Shown here: in pieces, positions 20,409 to 31,029 of the stretch | How positions within the stretch are numbered: the first letter of the stretch is position 1 | Layout of the letters: every line of letters starts with the position of its first letter | DNA from: Stutzerimonas stutzeri | GTDB lineage: Bacteria; Pseudomonadota; Gammaproteobacteria; Pseudomonadales; Pseudomonadaceae | Assembly (NCBI RefSeq): GCF_019090095.1 | Contig: NZ_JAGQFP010000001.1 | Location: 868,001 to 932,000 of the forward strand | Reading direction: 5' to 3' | Length of the DNA stretch: 64,000 bases | Translations under genes and position numbers: made by a program | Notes under the pieces: generated by a model | The model's input: only the letters and a program-made list of their open reading frames with translations | Told to the model about the DNA's origin: nothing | Databases searched by the model: none

Positions 20409-21425
20409 ATGCTGTCGCCGCTCAATCAGCGCCGTTTCGCCCTGTTCAAGGCCCACAAGCGTGGCTGGTGGTCGCTATGGATCTTTCTTGCCTTGTTCAT
20501 CCTCAGCCTGGGTGCAGAGCTGATCGCAAACGACAAGCCGATCGTGGTGCGTTTCGATGGCGGCTGGTACTTCCCGGTGTTCAAGCGCTATCCAGAGACC
20601 GTGTTCGGCGGGGAGTTTCCGCTCCAGGCCGACTATAAAGGGCCTTATATCCAGGAGCTGATCAAAAAGAAGGATGGCTGGATGATCTGGCCGCCGATCC
20701 CGTTTCACCATTCGAGCATCAATTACGACTTACAGGTTCCCGCGCCTGCCCCGCCCTCCTGGACCAACTGGCTGGGCACCGATGACCAGGGAAGGGATGT
20801 GCTCGCACGGATCATCTATGGCTTCCGCATCTCGGTACTGTTTGCGCTGACGCTCACCTTGATCAGCTCCGTCATCGGCGTCGTTGCCGGCGCGCTCCAG
20901 GGCTTTTATGGCGGTTGGGTCGATCTGGTGGGCCAGCGGGTGCTGGAAATCTGGTCGGGGTTACCGGTGCTTTACCTGCTGATCATTCTTGCCAGTTTCG
21001 TTCAGCCCAATTTCTGGTGGTTGCTTGGCATCATGCTGCTGTTTTCCTGGATGAGCCTGGTCGATGTCGTTCGCGCCGAGTTTCTGCGCGGTCGCAACCT
21101 CGAATATGTGCGTGCAGCACGAGCGCTGGGCATGCGCAATGGCGCGATCATGTTCCGCCACATCCTGCCCAATGCGATGGTTTCGACCATGACCTTCATA
21201 CCGTTCATCCTCACCGGGGCGATCGGCACGCTTACCGCATTGGATTTCCTGGGCTTCGGCCTTCCGCCTGGCGCCCCCTCGCTGGGCGAGCTCGTGGCCC
21301 AAGGCAAATCAAATCTACAGGCACCATGGCTTGGCATCAGTGCCTTTATGGTGCTGGCCATCATGCTGACGTTGCTGGTGTTCATCGGCGAGGCTGCCCG
21401 CGACGCCTTCGACCCAAGGAAATAG
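20409..21425 (+). CDS. nppC: peptide ABC transporter permease, YejE/NppC-like
   Basis: A 338-aa permease of the OppC/DppC class. The N-terminal cytoplasmic segment is followed by a first helix (about residues 19-36) and a long periplasmic loop. The GTDDQGRDVLARIIYGFRIS motif near residue 125 marks the start of the transport domain. The coupling helix is in EYVRAARALGMRNGAIMFRHILPNAM near 235. It pairs with the YejB-type permease. One base separates it from the preceding stop and one from the following start, so expression is tightly coupled. Confidence 0.93.
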   Translation: MLSPLNQRRFALFKAHKRGWWSLWIFLALFILSLGAELIANDKPIVVRFDGGWYFPVFKRYPETVFGGEFPLQADYKGPYIQELIKKKDGWMIWPPIPFHHSSINYDLQVPAPAPPSWTNWLGTDDQGRDVLARIIYGFRISVLFALTLTLISSVIGVVAGALQGFYGGWVDLVGQRVLEIWSGLPVLYLLIILASFVQPNFWWLLGIMLLFSWMSLVDVVRAEFLRGRNLEYVRAARALGMRNGAIMFRHILPNAMVSTMTFIPFILTGAIGTLTALDFLGFGLPPGAPSLGELVAQGKSNLQAPWLGISAFMVLAIMLTLLVFIGEAARDAFDPRK

Positions 21426-21426
21426 C

Positions 21427-23076
21427 ATGGCTGAGAACCTGATAGAAGTACGCGACCTGGCCGTCGAGTTCGTTACCGGCGGCCAGGCAAAGCGGGTCGT
21501 CGAGGGCGTCAGCTTCGATATTCGCAAAGGCGAGACCCTTGCCCTGGTCGGCGAAAGCGGCTCCGGCAAATCGGTCACCGCTCACTCGATCTTGCGCCTG
21601 CTGCCCTACCCGCTCGCGCAACACCCCGCCGGTGAGATCCTCTACGCCGGCGAGGACTTGCTCAAGGCGAGCGAGAAGCGCATGCGTGGCATACGGGGCA
21701 ATCGGATCGCCATGGTCTTCCAGGAACCCATGACGTCGCTTAACCCGCTGCATACGATCGGTAAGCAGATCAACGAAGTGCTGCAGATTCACAAGGGGCT
21801 CAACGGCAAAGCCGCGACCGCTCGCACGCTGGAGCTACTCGAACTGGTCGGCATCCCCGAGCCCGCCAAGCGCATTCGAGCGTACCCCCATGAGCTCTCG
21901 GGCGGTCAACGCCAACGCGTAGTGATCGCCATGGCGCTGGCCAATGAACCGGAACTGCTCATCGCCGACGAGCCGACCACAGCCCTCGACGTCACGGTAC
22001 AGTTGAAAATACTCGAACTGCTCAAGGAACTGCAGGCCCGCCTGGGCATGGCCTTGCTGCTGATCAGCCACGACCTCAACCTCGTTCGGCGAATTGCGCA
22101 TCAGGTATGTGTCATGCAGAGCGGTCGCGTCGTCGAACAAGCACCTTGCAACGAATTGTTCCGATCACCGCAGCATCCGTATACACGGGAGCTGCTCGCA
22201 GCGGAACCGAGCGGTCGACCTTTGCCGGTGGAGCAAACCTCGCCAACGCTGCTCAAGGTGAAGGATCTGCGGGTCTGGTTCCCGATCAAGAAAGGGCTGT
22301 TCAGGCACACCGTCGATCACATCAAGGCGGTCGATGGCGTTACCTTCGACCTGCCGAGGGGTCAGACCCTGGGCATCGTCGGAGAGAGCGGATCGGGTAA
22401 ATCGACGCTGGGACTGGCGATTTTGCGGCTGCTGTCCAGCAGCGGAGAGATCCGCTTTCGTGACCAGACCCTGGAGAATATGTCGCAGCGGGCGGTACGG
22501 CCATTGCGGCGCCAGATGCAGGTGGTGTTTCAAGATCCTTTTGGAAGCCTCAGCCCTCGCATGTCGGTCGGCCAGATCGTCGGAGAGGGGCTCAGCATCC
22601 ACGGTATGGGAACGGAGGAGGAACAAGCGCAGGCGATCATCGATGCGCTGGCCGAGGTAGGACTCGACCCCGAAAGCCGTCACCGTTACCCACATGAGTT
22701 TTCCGGTGGGCAACGCCAGCGGATAGCCATCGCCAGGGCGCTGGTTCTAAAGCCGGAGCTGATCCTGCTCGATGAACCCACCTCGGCACTGGATCGAACC
22801 GTGCAGCGGCAAGTAGTGGAGCTACTACGCTCCTTACAGGCCAAGTACAACCTGACCTACCTGTTCATCAGCCATGACTTGGCGGTGGTACGGGCGCTGA
22901 GCCATCAGATGATGGTGATCAAGCAAGGCCAGGTCGTTGAACAAGGGCTCGCGGAGACCATCTTCGCCGCCCCACAACATCCGTACACACAGCAGTTGCT
23001 GGAGTCGGCCTTTATGGTTCCAACAACTGATGAACAACCAGAAGAGGGACAAGCACATGGGTTTTCTTACCGGTAA
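21427..23076 (+). CDS. nppD: peptide ABC transporter ATP-binding protein with two ABC domains, YejF/NppD-like
   Basis: A 549-aa double nucleotide-binding protein. The first half has Walker A GESGSGKS (about residue 40), signature LSGGQRQR and Walker [13 protein letters not shown]. The second half repeats GESGSGKS (about 322), FSGGQRQR and [12 protein letters not shown]. The fused ATPases power the NppBC channel from the cytoplasmic face. Oligopeptide-binding C-terminal extensions follow each half ([11 protein letters not shown] and [11 protein letters not shown]). Its last 20 bases overlap the start of fabI in a different frame, so fabI may be partly expressed by coupling to this gene. Confidence 0.94.
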   Translation: MAENLIEVRDLAVEFVTGGQAKRVVEGVSFDIRKGETLALVGESGSGKSVTAHSILRLLPYPLAQHPAGEILYAGEDLLKASEKRMRGIRGNRIAMVFQEPMTSLNPLHTIGKQINEVLQIHKGLNGKAATARTLELLELVGIPEPAKRIRAYPHELSGGQRQRVVIAMALANEPELLIADEPTTALDVTVQLKILELLKELQARLGMALLLISHDLNLVRRIAHQVCVMQSGRVVEQAPCNELFRSPQHPYTRELLAAEPSGRPLPVEQTSPTLLKVKDLRVWFPIKKGLFRHTVDHIKAVDGVTFDLPRGQTLGIVGESGSGKSTLGLAILRLLSSSGEIRFRDQTLENMSQRAVRPLRRQMQVVFQDPFGSLSPRMSVGQIVGEGLSIHGMGTEEEQAQAIIDALAEVGLDPESRHRYPHEFSGGQRQRIAIARALVLKPELILLDEPTSALDRTVQRQVVELLRSLQAKYNLTYLFISHDLAVVRALSHQMMVIKQGQVVEQGLAETIFAAPQHPYTQQLLESAFMVPTTDEQPEEGQAHGFSYR

Positions 23077-23851
23077 GCGCGTATTGATCGTTGGCGTCGC
23101 CAGCAAACTGTCGATAGCCTCCGGCATCGCCGCGGCCATGCACCGTGAGGGTGCCGAGCTGGCTTTCACCTATCAGAACGAGAAGCTCAAGGGCCGTGTC
23201 GAAGAGTTCGCAGCGAGCTGGGGTTCGGGCCCGGAGTTGTGCTTCCCGTGCGACGTGGCCAGCGATGATGAAATCAACAAAGTGTTCGAAGAGCTGGGTA
23301 AGAAGTGGGATGGCCTGGACGGGATCGTTCACTCGGTAGGCTTCGCGCCGGGCGACCAGCTGGATGGCGATTTCACCGACGTCACCACCCGCGAAGGCTT
23401 CCGCATTGCCCATGACATCAGTGCCTATAGCCTGGTGGCGCTGGCCAAGGCTGGCCGACCGATGATGAAAGGCCGTAACGGCAGCATCCTGACGCTCTCC
23501 TACCTCGGAGCCGAGCGCACCATGCCGAACTACAACGTCATGGGCATGGCCAAAGCCAGTCTTGAAGCCGGCGTCCGCTACCTTGCAGGCAGCCTCGGCC
23601 CGGAAGGCACGCGTGTCAATGCGGTATCCGCCGGCCCTATCCGCACCCTGGCGGCGTCCGGCATCAAGAGCTTCCGCAAAATGCTGGCAGCCAACGAAAA
23701 GCAGACCCCGCTGCGCCGTAACGTCACCATCGAAGAAGTCGGCAATGCCGGTGCGTTCCTCTGCTCGGATCTGGCTTCGGGTATCAGCGGTGAGATCCTC
23801 TACGTTGACGGCGGCTTCAACACCACCGCAATGGGCGCGATGGAAGACTGA
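23057..23851 (+). CDS. fabI: enoyl-[acyl-carrier-protein] reductase (NADH) FabI
   Basis: A 264-aa divergent SDR that reduces trans-2-enoyl-ACP at the last step of each fatty acid elongation cycle. The start [22 protein letters not shown] carries the FabI-type nucleotide loop. The catalytic pair is Tyr-x6-Lys in NYNVMGMAK (about residues 156-163). ATG at 23057 has a GAGGGAC ribosome site and gives the normal family length; the frame is open further upstream, but that part lies inside nppD. FabI is the target of triclosan, and pseudomonads often also have the resistant isozyme FabV, not seen here. A strong terminator follows. Confidence 0.97.
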   Translation: MGFLTGKRVLIVGVASKLSIASGIAAAMHREGAELAFTYQNEKLKGRVEEFAASWGSGPELCFPCDVASDDEINKVFEELGKKWDGLDGIVHSVGFAPGDQLDGDFTDVTTREGFRIAHDISAYSLVALAKAGRPMMKGRNGSILTLSYLGAERTMPNYNVMGMAKASLEAGVRYLAGSLGPEGTRVNAVSAGPIRTLAASGIKSFRKMLAANEKQTPLRRNVTIEEVGNAGAFLCSDLASGISGEILYVDGGFNTTAMGAMED

Positions 23852-23863
23852 CTGATCAGCTCG

Positions 23864-23894
23864 AAAAAAACCCGCATCGAATGCGGGTTTTTTT
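23864..23894. terminator. bidirectional intrinsic terminator between fabI and ppiD
   Basis: Stem CCCGCAT (23871-23877) pairs with ATGCGGG (23881-23887) around a CGA loop. It is flanked by seven A on the left and seven T on the right, so it serves the convergent fabI (+) and ppiD (-) genes. Confidence 0.92.
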
Positions 23895-23913
23895 ATGTCA
23901 ACGGGCGACGTGA

Positions 23914-25767
23914 TCAGTATTTCTCGATCTTCGCCTCGGCGTGCAGCATTTCTCTGTAAGCGGCAAAATCCTGCTGACCACTGCGCGATGCCAGGAATCG
24001 GCGGTAGTTCTGCTTTTCTTCAGCCGAGAGTTCAGCTGTCGGCTCGCTCACGCCGCTCAGCCGTATTACCACGTAGTCGCCGTTAGCAAGACGGACACTG
24101 CCGTAGGTCGGTTTGTCGTTCGAGGACGGTTTCGGCATCCGGAAGACCTGCTGAAGCACTACAGGCTCGACACCCTCCTGATTACGCGACGCCGCTTCGA
24201 CCGACTGCCATTGCTTATCCACCTGGCCGCCATCGCGGAGTGTCTTGATCAACTGCTCACCGGCATCCTGCGCCTGATCCGCTGCCTTGCTGCGCTGCAG
24301 CTGCGCGATGATGTCGCTCTTCACGGCGTCGAACGCCAGTACTTCGGGTTTCAGGTGCTCTTTTGCACGCACCGCGACGACCGTATCCGGGTCCAGCTCA
24401 ATGACACTGCTGTTGGCGCCGTCGATCAGCACCTCATCGCTAAAGGCCGCCTGAATGACCTGCCTGTTCGCAGCAATGCCGGCTCCGCCCTCACGCCCGA
24501 ACGGCTCGGTGGTCTGGACAGTCAAACCCAGCTCTTGGGCCGGCTGAGCAAGGTCGGATGACTCGAATGCAGTGTCCTCGAGCTGCTTGCTTGCCTCGAC
24601 GAAACGCTGCTCCACCTGCTGGGCCTTCAATTCGCGCACCAGCTCCGGCTTGATGCTCTCGAGTGTCGGAACCTCGGGCGATTGCACGTCCAGCAGCTTG
24701 ATGAGATGCCAGCCGAACTCGGACCGTACCGGTGCCGATACTTGCCCCTTGTCCAACGCATACAGCGCCTTCTCGAACGCCGGGTCGTAGACGCCAGGCC
24801 CGGCGAATCCAAGATCGCCTCCTTCATTGGCCGATCCCGGGTCTTCGGAGACGTCCTTGGCCACCGCGGCGAAATCCTCGCCTGCCGCCAATCGCTTGGC
24901 GATCGCTTCGATTTTCGCCTTGGCATCGGCATCGTTGGCGTCGTCGGCTTCGATCAGAATATGCGCGGCCCGGCGCTGCTCTGCGAGATTGGCAATACGC
25001 TGCTGATAAAGCTCTTTTATTGCCTCGTCCGAAACCTCGACCTGGTCGAAGAACGACTCCTTGTTCAGCTCGACGTACTCGAGCACAACCTGCTCCGGCG
25101 AGCGAAAACGATCGGTGTTCTGCTCGTAGAACTCGCGCGCCTCGTCATCGCTCACTTCGATAGCCGCCGTATCGGCCGCCACGGTTACGGTAGCGAAGTC
25201 ACGGGTTTGCTGTTCCAGGCGCGCAAAGGCCTCGATCTGCTCATCGGTGACGAAACCAGAGCCGGAAATGCCGGCGCGAAGCTGCCCAATCAACATTTCC
25301 TGCTTCAGCAGCTCACGGAACTGGAGCCTCGTGTAGCCCATTTGCTGGATGACCTGATCGAACCGCGCCGCGTTGAACGCGCCGTCTACGGCGAACTCCG
25401 GAGTCTGCAGAATGAGCTGATCGAGGGCCGCTTCAGAGAAAGCGAAATCGGCGTCGTGAGCGCCCTGCAACAACAGCGTACGGTCGATGAGTGCCTGCAG
25501 GGATGACTCACGCACCAGCTTGTCGTCCAGCAACGACGGGTCGAAGTTTCCGCCCAATTGCTGGGCCAACTGCCGGCGTTGCATGTTCATGGCCTGGTTG
25601 AGCTCGTTCAGCGAGATGTCCTCGCCATTGACCTCGGCAGCGTTTCGACTGTTGCTGGCTGCATTGAAGATGGCGTCGAAGCCAGTCAGCGCCAGCAGCA
25701 TGACGATGATGCCGATGATGGTTTTGGCAATCCAGCCTTGTGAATTGTCCCTGATGTTCTGAAGCAT
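23914..25767 (-). CDS. ppiD: SurA N-terminal/PpiD-type periplasmic chaperone, peptidyl-prolyl isomerase
   Basis: A 617-aa protein anchored in the inner membrane by a single N-terminal helix (about residues 12-32, GWIAKTIIGIIVMLLALTGF) with the rest in the periplasm. A SurA-like N-domain is followed by a parvulin rotamase domain (about 255-355; RRAAHILIE and FGWHLIKL are its edges). Additional helical regions follow. It assists folding of exported proteins emerging from the Sec translocon. I set the start at ATG 25767 behind GGGGG, because the extended frame to 25890 adds 41 non-conserved residues and runs through the hupB terminator. Synteny with lon-hupB-ppiD is standard. Confidence 0.92.
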   Translation of the reverse strand: MLQNIRDNSQGWIAKTIIGIIVMLLALTGFDAIFNAASNSRNAAEVNGEDISLNELNQAMNMQRRQLAQQLGGNFDPSLLDDKLVRESSLQALIDRTLLLQGAHDADFAFSEAALDQLILQTPEFAVDGAFNAARFDQVIQQMGYTRLQFRELLKQEMLIGQLRAGISGSGFVTDEQIEAFARLEQQTRDFATVTVAADTAAIEVSDDEAREFYEQNTDRFRSPEQVVLEYVELNKESFFDQVEVSDEAIKELYQQRIANLAEQRRAAHILIEADDANDADAKAKIEAIAKRLAAGEDFAAVAKDVSEDPGSANEGGDLGFAGPGVYDPAFEKALYALDKGQVSAPVRSEFGWHLIKLLDVQSPEVPTLESIKPELVRELKAQQVEQRFVEASKQLEDTAFESSDLAQPAQELGLTVQTTEPFGREGGAGIAANRQVIQAAFSDEVLIDGANSSVIELDPDTVVAVRAKEHLKPEVLAFDAVKSDIIAQLQRSKAADQAQDAGEQLIKTLRDGGQVDKQWQSVEAASRNQEGVEPVVLQQVFRMPKPSSNDKPTYGSVRLANGDYVVIRLSGVSEPTAELSAEEKQNYRRFLASRSGQQDFAAYREMLHAEAKIEKY

Positions 25768-25821
25768 GCGTCCCCCAGGAGTCAGCTGCGCAATGGTCAC
25801 TGCAGCACGGGTGGAATCCGG

Positions 25822-25852
25822 ATAAAAGAAAGGCGCATCCAGGGATGCGCCT
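25822..25852 (-). terminator. intrinsic terminator downstream of hupB
   Basis: AGGCGCATC (25831-25839) pairs with GATGCGCCT (25844-25852) around a four-base loop. Read on the minus strand, the stem is followed by TTTCTTTT (25830-25823). It lies about 120 bases after the hupB stop and 55 bases before the ppiD start, separating the two transcripts. Confidence 0.85.
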
Positions 25853-25975
25853 TCTCGGAGCTTTTGGAGCGGATGGGCCTTATCCCCCAAGCCCTAACGC
25901 GACAGGTAGTCCTGTCTGAACACCCGCCCCAAGCCAGGGCCAGCGCTAACTGACAACTGGCCGGATCGAAAACGC

Positions 25976-26248
25976 TTAGTTGACAGCGTCTTTCAGAGCC
26001 TTGCCAGCTTTGAAGCCCGGGATCTTGGCCGCAGCGATGTTGATCGGCTTGCCAGTCTGCGGGTTACGGCCGGTGCGAGCAGCGCGTTCCTTGACAGCGA
26101 AAGTACCGAAACCAACCAGCACCACGGAATCACCAGCCTTCAGAGCGCCAGTGACGGATTCGATCACTGCGTCCAGCGCGCGGCCAGCAACAGCTTTCGG
26201 GATATCAGCAGATGCAGCGATGGCATCGATCAGTTCCGACTTGTTCAC
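25976..26248 (-). CDS. hupB: DNA-binding protein HU-beta
   Basis: A 90-aa HU protein, the exact family length. The DNA-binding arm signature [21 protein letters not shown] is at about residues 46-66 with the conserved Pro near 63. It bends and compacts DNA as a homo- or heterodimer in the nucleoid. Translation starts at GTG (26248), chosen because HU begins (M)[10 protein letters not shown] and AGGGGA sits at the right distance upstream. The frame is open to 26302, but that extension would run through the ribosome site. Located downstream of lon on the same strand with its own terminator. Confidence 0.97.
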   Translation of the reverse strand: MNKSELIDAIAASADIPKAVAGRALDAVIESVTGALKAGDSVVLVGFGTFAVKERAARTGRNPQTGKPINIAAAKIPGFKAGKALKDAVN

Positions 26249-26381
26249 TCTAAGTCCCCTTATTTCTGTTGAGTCGTACTTTAATTTTTTGGGTGTAAGC
26301 AAAGCGGTGCTGAAATAGCAGCAACACAGAGGGCCGGCTTATAACAAGGCCGTCGAAAATGTGTCAACAAAGCTATTCAGA

Positions 26382-28778
26382 CTAATGCGTGCTGATTCGC
26401 TCCTTGGAATCAGTCTCGCGCTTGTCGTCCTTTGCAACAATATCGGGAGCCGCATCGGGCAAGGGCTCCGGCGCGTATTGCAGCGCAATTTGGAGGACTT
26501 CGTCAATCCACTTCACCGGTTTAATCTGCAGGTCCTGCTTAATATTCTCAGGAATCTCCTTCAGATCACGCTGATTTTCTTCGGGAATGATCACCGTCTT
26601 GATTCCACCCCGATGCGCGGCAAGCAATTTCTCTTTCAAACCGCCGATGGCCAGCACCTGGCCACGCAGGGTGATCTCCCCGGTCATCGCTACTTCCGCA
26701 CGGACCGGAATCTGCGTCAGCGCCGAGACGAGCGCCGTACACATTCCGATGCCCGCGCTGGGACCATCCTTGGGCGTCGCGCCCTCCGGCACGTGAATAT
26801 GGATGTCCTGTTTTTCGTGGAAATCCACCGGGACACCCAGGCTCTTGGCGCGGCTACGTACGACCGTGAGCGCAGCAGTGATCGACTCGCCCATCACATC
26901 GCCCAACGAGCCTGTCTTTGTCAGCCGTCCCTTGCCCGGCACCACGGCCGCCTCGATGGTCAGGAGTTCGCCACCGACCTGGGTCCAGGCCAAGCCCGTG
27001 ACCTGCCCCACCTGGTCTTGCTGCTCAGCCAGCCCGTAGCGGAACTTGCGCACGCCCAGGAAGTGCTCGAGCGACTCGGCAGTAACCTTCACCTCGAAGC
27101 TTTTCTCTGCCGCGTGCTCTTTTACGACTTTGCGGCAAACCTTCGCGACCTGCCGCTCCAGGCTCCGGACGCCCGCTTCACGGGTGTAGTAACGGATGAT
27201 GTCGCGGATCGCCTCTTCTTCGAACAGCAACTCGGCCTTCTTGAGCCCGTTGGCCTGGATCTGCTTCGGCACCAGATAGCGAATCGCGATGTTGATTTTT
27301 TCGTCTTCGGTGTAGCCAGGCAGCCGGATGATCTCCATACGGTCCAGCAACGGGGCCGGGATATTCATCGAGTTGGCAGTACAGAGGAACATCACGTCGG
27401 AGAGGTCGTAATCGACTTCCAGGTAATGGTCATTGAAGTTATGGTTCTGCTCGGGATCGAGCACTTCGAGCAGTGCCGAAGCGGGATCGCCGCGCATGTC
27501 ATTGCCCATCTTGTCGATCTCGTCAAGCAGGAACAATGGATTGCGTACGCCCACCTTGCTCATTTTCTGGATCAGACGACCCGGCATCGAACCGATGTAG
27601 GTACGACGATGCCCACGAATTTCAGCTTCGTCACGCACGCCGCCCAGCGCCATCCGGACGAACTTGCGGTTGGTCGAGCGCGCAATGGATTCCGCCAACG
27701 ATGTCTTACCGACGCCTGGCGGGCCAACCAGACACAGGACCGGGCCCTTGAGCTTCTTCACCCGCTTCTGGACCGCGAGGTACTCCAGGATACGGTCCTT
27801 GACCTCATCCAGACCGTAGTGATCGGCATCAAGCACCTCTTCAGCCTTGGCGAGGTCCAGGCGCACCTTGCTCGCGGCCTTCCACGGCACATTGACCAGC
27901 CAATCGATATAGGTCCGCACGACGGTAGCTTCGGCCGACATCGGTGACATCTGCTTGAGCTTGTTCAGCTCAGCTGTCGCCTTGGCATGTGCGTCCTTGC
28001 TCAAACCCGCGTTCTCGATTCGCTTCTTCAGCTCATCGACTTCGTTGTGACCCTCGTCAATATCGCCGAGCTCCTTCTGAATGGCCTTCATCTGCTCATT
28101 CAGATAGTACTCACGCTGGCTGCGCTCCATTTGCTTCTTCACGCGTCCACGGATGCGCTTTTCAACCTGCAGAAGATCGATTTCGGCGTCCAGCAACGCG
28201 AGCACGTGCTCGACGCGGGCGGGTAAGTCGATGATCTCGAGGATCGCCTGCTTTTGTTCGATCTTGAGTGCCATATGCGCAGCCATGGTATCCACCAGGC
28301 GCGCCGGCTCATCGATGCTGGCGAGCGACGAGAGCACTTCGGAAGGCACCTTCTTGCCCAACTGGACATACTGCTCGAACTGGCTCAGCAGGCTGCGGGT
28401 CAGGACCTCCGACTCACGCTCCTCGAGGTCCGATTCGTCGATCAGCGAGACGCGCGCACGGCAATGGTCATCCACCTCGAAAAAATGATCGATGATGCCG
28501 CGCTGCTCACCTTCCACGAGCACCTTGACCGTGCCATCCGGCAACTTGAGCAACTGCAGCACGGTCGCGACCGTGCCAACACGATACAAAGCCTCCTCGG
28601 AGGGGTCGTCGTCAGCCGGGTTCTTCTGGGCCAGAAGCAGTATCTGCTTGTCACCAGCCATGGCTGATTCAAGGGCCTCGATGGACTTCTCACGGCCAAC
28701 GAACAGCGGAATCACCATGTGCGGGTAAACCACGACATCGCGCAGCGGCAAAAGGGGCAATTCGATGGTTGTCTTCAT
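26382..28778 (-). CDS. lon: ATP-dependent protease Lon
   Basis: A 798-aa LonA protease. The N-terminal substrate-binding domain ([19 protein letters not shown]) is followed by a coiled coil, then an AAA+ module with Walker A GPPGVGKT (about residue 354) and Walker [11 protein letters not shown] (about 415). The C-terminal protease has the catalytic Ser in [11 protein letters not shown] (about 676) and the Lys about 43 residues later in [10 protein letters not shown]. It degrades misfolded and regulatory proteins in the cytoplasm. The C-terminal 30 residues are charged and variable. The clpX-lon-hupB order is the usual one. No convincing heat-shock promoter could be called by eye. Confidence 0.97.
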   Translation of the reverse strand: MKTTIELPLLPLRDVVVYPHMVIPLFVGREKSIEALESAMAGDKQILLLAQKNPADDDPSEEALYRVGTVATVLQLLKLPDGTVKVLVEGEQRGIIDHFFEVDDHCRARVSLIDESDLEERESEVLTRSLLSQFEQYVQLGKKVPSEVLSSLASIDEPARLVDTMAAHMALKIEQKQAILEIIDLPARVEHVLALLDAEIDLLQVEKRIRGRVKKQMERSQREYYLNEQMKAIQKELGDIDEGHNEVDELKKRIENAGLSKDAHAKATAELNKLKQMSPMSAEATVVRTYIDWLVNVPWKAASKVRLDLAKAEEVLDADHYGLDEVKDRILEYLAVQKRVKKLKGPVLCLVGPPGVGKTSLAESIARSTNRKFVRMALGGVRDEAEIRGHRRTYIGSMPGRLIQKMSKVGVRNPLFLLDEIDKMGNDMRGDPASALLEVLDPEQNHNFNDHYLEVDYDLSDVMFLCTANSMNIPAPLLDRMEIIRLPGYTEDEKINIAIRYLVPKQIQANGLKKAELLFEEEAIRDIIRYYTREAGVRSLERQVAKVCRKVVKEHAAEKSFEVKVTAESLEHFLGVRKFRYGLAEQQDQVGQVTGLAWTQVGGELLTIEAAVVPGKGRLTKTGSLGDVMGESITAALTVVRSRAKSLGVPVDFHEKQDIHIHVPEGATPKDGPSAGIGMCTALVSALTQIPVRAEVAMTGEITLRGQVLAIGGLKEKLLAAHRGGIKTVIIPEENQRDLKEIPENIKQDLQIKPVKWIDEVLQIALQYAPEPLPDAAPDIVAKDDKRETDSKERISTH

Positions 28779-28879
28779 AAATTCAGCTCTACGACGGCCA
28801 TACGGCGGTAAACGGGAAACACCCTGGCAATCAAGATGAGGGCACGCAACGTAAAAAACAAGGATTCAACGGAAAAGCA

Positions 28880-28899
28880 AAGGGGCCCGAAGGCCCCTT
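28880..28899 (-). terminator. intrinsic terminator after clpX
   Basis: AAGGGGCC (28880-28887) and GGCCCCTT (28892-28899) form an 8-bp stem with a TTCG-type tetraloop when read on the minus strand. A T-rich run (TTGCTTTTCC) follows. It lies just past the clpX stop and separates clpX from lon. Confidence 0.8.
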
Positions 28900-28905
28900 G
28901 ATCTT

Positions 28906-30186
28906 CTACGCGTCTGGCGCAGCCTTGGCAGGCGGCTCGTTGTTCTCGTAGATCAGCAACGGCTGAGAGGTTCCCTCGATGACACTCTCGTCGATCACCA
29001 CCTTACTGACATCCTTCTGGGAAGGAATCTCGTACATGGTATCCAACAGAACGCCTTCGAGGATCGAACGCAGGCCACGCGCACCGGTCTTGCGCTCCAG
29101 CGCGCGGGTAGCCACTGCTTTCAGCGCATCGGTGCGGAACTCCAGATCAACACCTTCCAGCTCGAACAATTTGGCGTACTGCTTGGTCAGCGCATTCTTC
29201 GGCTCGGTCAGAATCTGAATTAACGCCGCCTCGTCCAGCTCGTCCAGCGTGGCGATGACCGGCAACCGTCCTACGAACTCGGGGATCAGACCAAACTTGA
29301 CCAGATCGTCCGGCTCGACTGCACGCAGCGACTCACCAATCTTCTTGCCAGGATCCTGGCTTCGCACCTCGGCATTGAAGCCGATACCGCCCTTGGCCGA
29401 GCGCCCCTGAATCACCTTTTCAAGACCGGCAAACGCACCGCCACAGATGAACAGGATATTTCGCGTATCGACCTGCAGGAACTCCTGCTGGGGATGCTTA
29501 CGCCCACCCTGCGGAGGCACCGATGCAACCGTACCCTCGATAAGCTTGAGCAGCGCCTGCTGCACGCCCTCGCCGGACACGTCACGGGTGATCGACGGGT
29601 TGTCCGACTTACGCGAAATCTTGTCGATTTCGTCGATGTAGACGATGCCCATCTGGGCCTTCTCGACGTCGTAATCGCACTTTTGCAGCAGTTTCTGAAT
29701 GATGTTCTCGACATCTTCACCTACGTAACCAGCCTCGGTGAGCGTGGTTGCGTCAGCGATGGTGAACGGCACATTCAGCAGTCGAGCCAATGTTTCGGCC
29801 AGCAACGTCTTACCCGAACCCGTCGGTCCGATGAGCAGGATGTTGCTCTTGCCCAGTTCGACTTCTTCCTTCTTGTCGCGCTGATTGAGCCGCTTGTAAT
29901 GGTTGTATACAGCCACGGCCAGGATCTTCTTGGCACGCTCCTGACCAATGACGTACTGGTCGAGGATGCCACTAATTTCCTTGGGCGCGGGCAGCTTTTG
30001 CGCGCTGCTCTCGGCCTGAGCTTCCTGCACCTCCTCGCGGATGATGTCATTGCACAGGTCGACGCACTCGTCGCAGATAAATACCGAGGGCCCGGCAATC
30101 AACTTGCGTACTTCATGCTGGCTTTTGCCGCAAAAAGAGCAATAGAGCAGTTTGCCGGAGTCCTCGCCGTTGCGGGTGTCAGTCAT
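28906..30186 (-). CDS. clpX: ClpX, ATPase subunit of the ClpXP protease
   Basis: A 426-aa AAA+ unfoldase. The N-terminal zinc-binding domain has CSFCGKS and CDECVDLC (about residues 15-43). The AAA+ core has Walker A GPTGSGKT (about 119), Walker [11 protein letters not shown] and sensor motifs. It recognises tagged substrates, unfolds them and feeds ClpP. ATG at 30186 gives the conserved start MTDTRNGED; the frame is open 15 codons further, but those residues are not family-like. It is downstream of clpP on the same strand with 117 bases between, and ends at a strong terminator. Confidence 0.98.
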   Translation of the reverse strand: MTDTRNGEDSGKLLYCSFCGKSQHEVRKLIAGPSVFICDECVDLCNDIIREEVQEAQAESSAQKLPAPKEISGILDQYVIGQERAKKILAVAVYNHYKRLNQRDKKEEVELGKSNILLIGPTGSGKTLLAETLARLLNVPFTIADATTLTEAGYVGEDVENIIQKLLQKCDYDVEKAQMGIVYIDEIDKISRKSDNPSITRDVSGEGVQQALLKLIEGTVASVPPQGGRKHPQQEFLQVDTRNILFICGGAFAGLEKVIQGRSAKGGIGFNAEVRSQDPGKKIGESLRAVEPDDLVKFGLIPEFVGRLPVIATLDELDEAALIQILTEPKNALTKQYAKLFELEGVDLEFRTDALKAVATRALERKTGARGLRSILEGVLLDTMYEIPSQKDVSKVVIDESVIEGTSQPLLIYENNEPPAKAAPDA

Positions 30187-30303
30187 TCGATCGATCCAAT
30201 CGGGAAGGCTTGAAATACAAGATGAAGGCAAATGCGGGCATTTTCAAGGGCACGCGACGGCACACATGACGGACGCCCGCTAACGTCGACCTCCTGGACC
30301 ATA

Positions 30304-30942
30304 TCAGACCGGCTGTTGGCGCTTCTCATGAACAGCGTCGACGACTCCATATTCCAGCGCCCGGGTAGCGCTCATGAAGTAGTCGCGGTTGGTATCACGC
30401 TCGATCGTCGCCATATCCTGGCCGGTGTGGTGGGCCAGCAACTGATTCAATCGCTCGCGGATATAGAGAATCTCGCGCGCATGAATGTCGATATCCGAAG
30501 CCTGCCCCTGGAAGCCGCCGAGCGGCTGATGGATCATCACCCGAGCATTGGGCAAGCAGTAGCGCTTACCTTTGGCGCCGCCGGCGAGCAGGAACGCTCC
30601 CATGCTGCAAGCCTGGCCGATACAGGTCGTCGAAACGTCGGCCTTGATGAATTGCATGGTGTCGTAGATGGCCATGCCCGCGGTTACGGAGCCGCCCGGA
30701 GAATTGATGTAAAGATGGATATCCTTCTCGGGGTTCTCCGCCTCGAGGAACAGCATCTGCGCGACGATCAGGTTGGCCATGTAGTCTTCCACCTGGCCTA
30801 CCATGAAGATCACCCGCTCCTTCAGGAGACGGGAATAGATGTCATACGCGCGCTCGCCACGAGCGGATTGCTCGATGACCATGGGCACCAGCCCACCAGC
30901 CGCCTGGATATCTGGTGCTTGCATAAACGGATTGCCGGACAT
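30304..30942 (-). CDS. clpP: ClpP, proteolytic subunit of Clp proteases
   Basis: A 212-aa serine protease forming a double heptameric ring that degrades unfolded chains delivered by ClpX or ClpA. The catalytic Ser is in [10 protein letters not shown] (about residue 109) and the His in MIHQPLGG (about 134). The Asp of the triad lies in the later helical part (near NRDYF). ATG at 30942 is preferred over an in-frame TTG two codons earlier because it has the TAGGGAG ribosome site and the usual start. The N-terminal propeptide is short, as in other pseudomonads. Confidence 0.97.
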   Translation of the reverse strand: MSGNPFMQAPDIQAAGGLVPMVIEQSARGERAYDIYSRLLKERVIFMVGQVEDYMANLIVAQMLFLEAENPEKDIHLYINSPGGSVTAGMAIYDTMQFIKADVSTTCIGQACSMGAFLLAGGAKGKRYCLPNARVMIHQPLGGFQGQASDIDIHAREILYIRERLNQLLAHHTGQDMATIERDTNRDYFMSATRALEYGVVDAVHEKRQQPV

Positions 30943-30975
30943 TTCCAACGAAACTCCCTAGTCATGCCGCAAAGA

Positions 30976-31002
30976 CATAAGCCAGCACGAGGCTGGCTTA
31001 TG
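30976..31002. terminator. hairpin between tig and clpP
   Basis: A perfect 11-bp inverted repeat (CATAAGCCAGC at 30976-30986, its partner at 30992-31002) with a five-base loop. On the minus strand it is followed by TCTTTGC, a weak T tract, so it may be a leaky terminator that lets part of tig transcription into clpP, or a site of RNA processing. Confidence 0.65.
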
Positions 31003-31029
31003 AGTATGCATGTAAACGGTTGAAGAGAC

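Noticed and set aside
26361..27947. 528-aa plus-strand frame over lon
   Set aside because: Long only because of high G+C; the translation is His/Arg/Leu/Gln-rich with no motif, while lon on the other strand is complete.
28779..28905. Heat-shock sigma-32 promoter before lon
   Set aside because: A CTTGAT-like element is visible but the -10 part does not match well enough to call.
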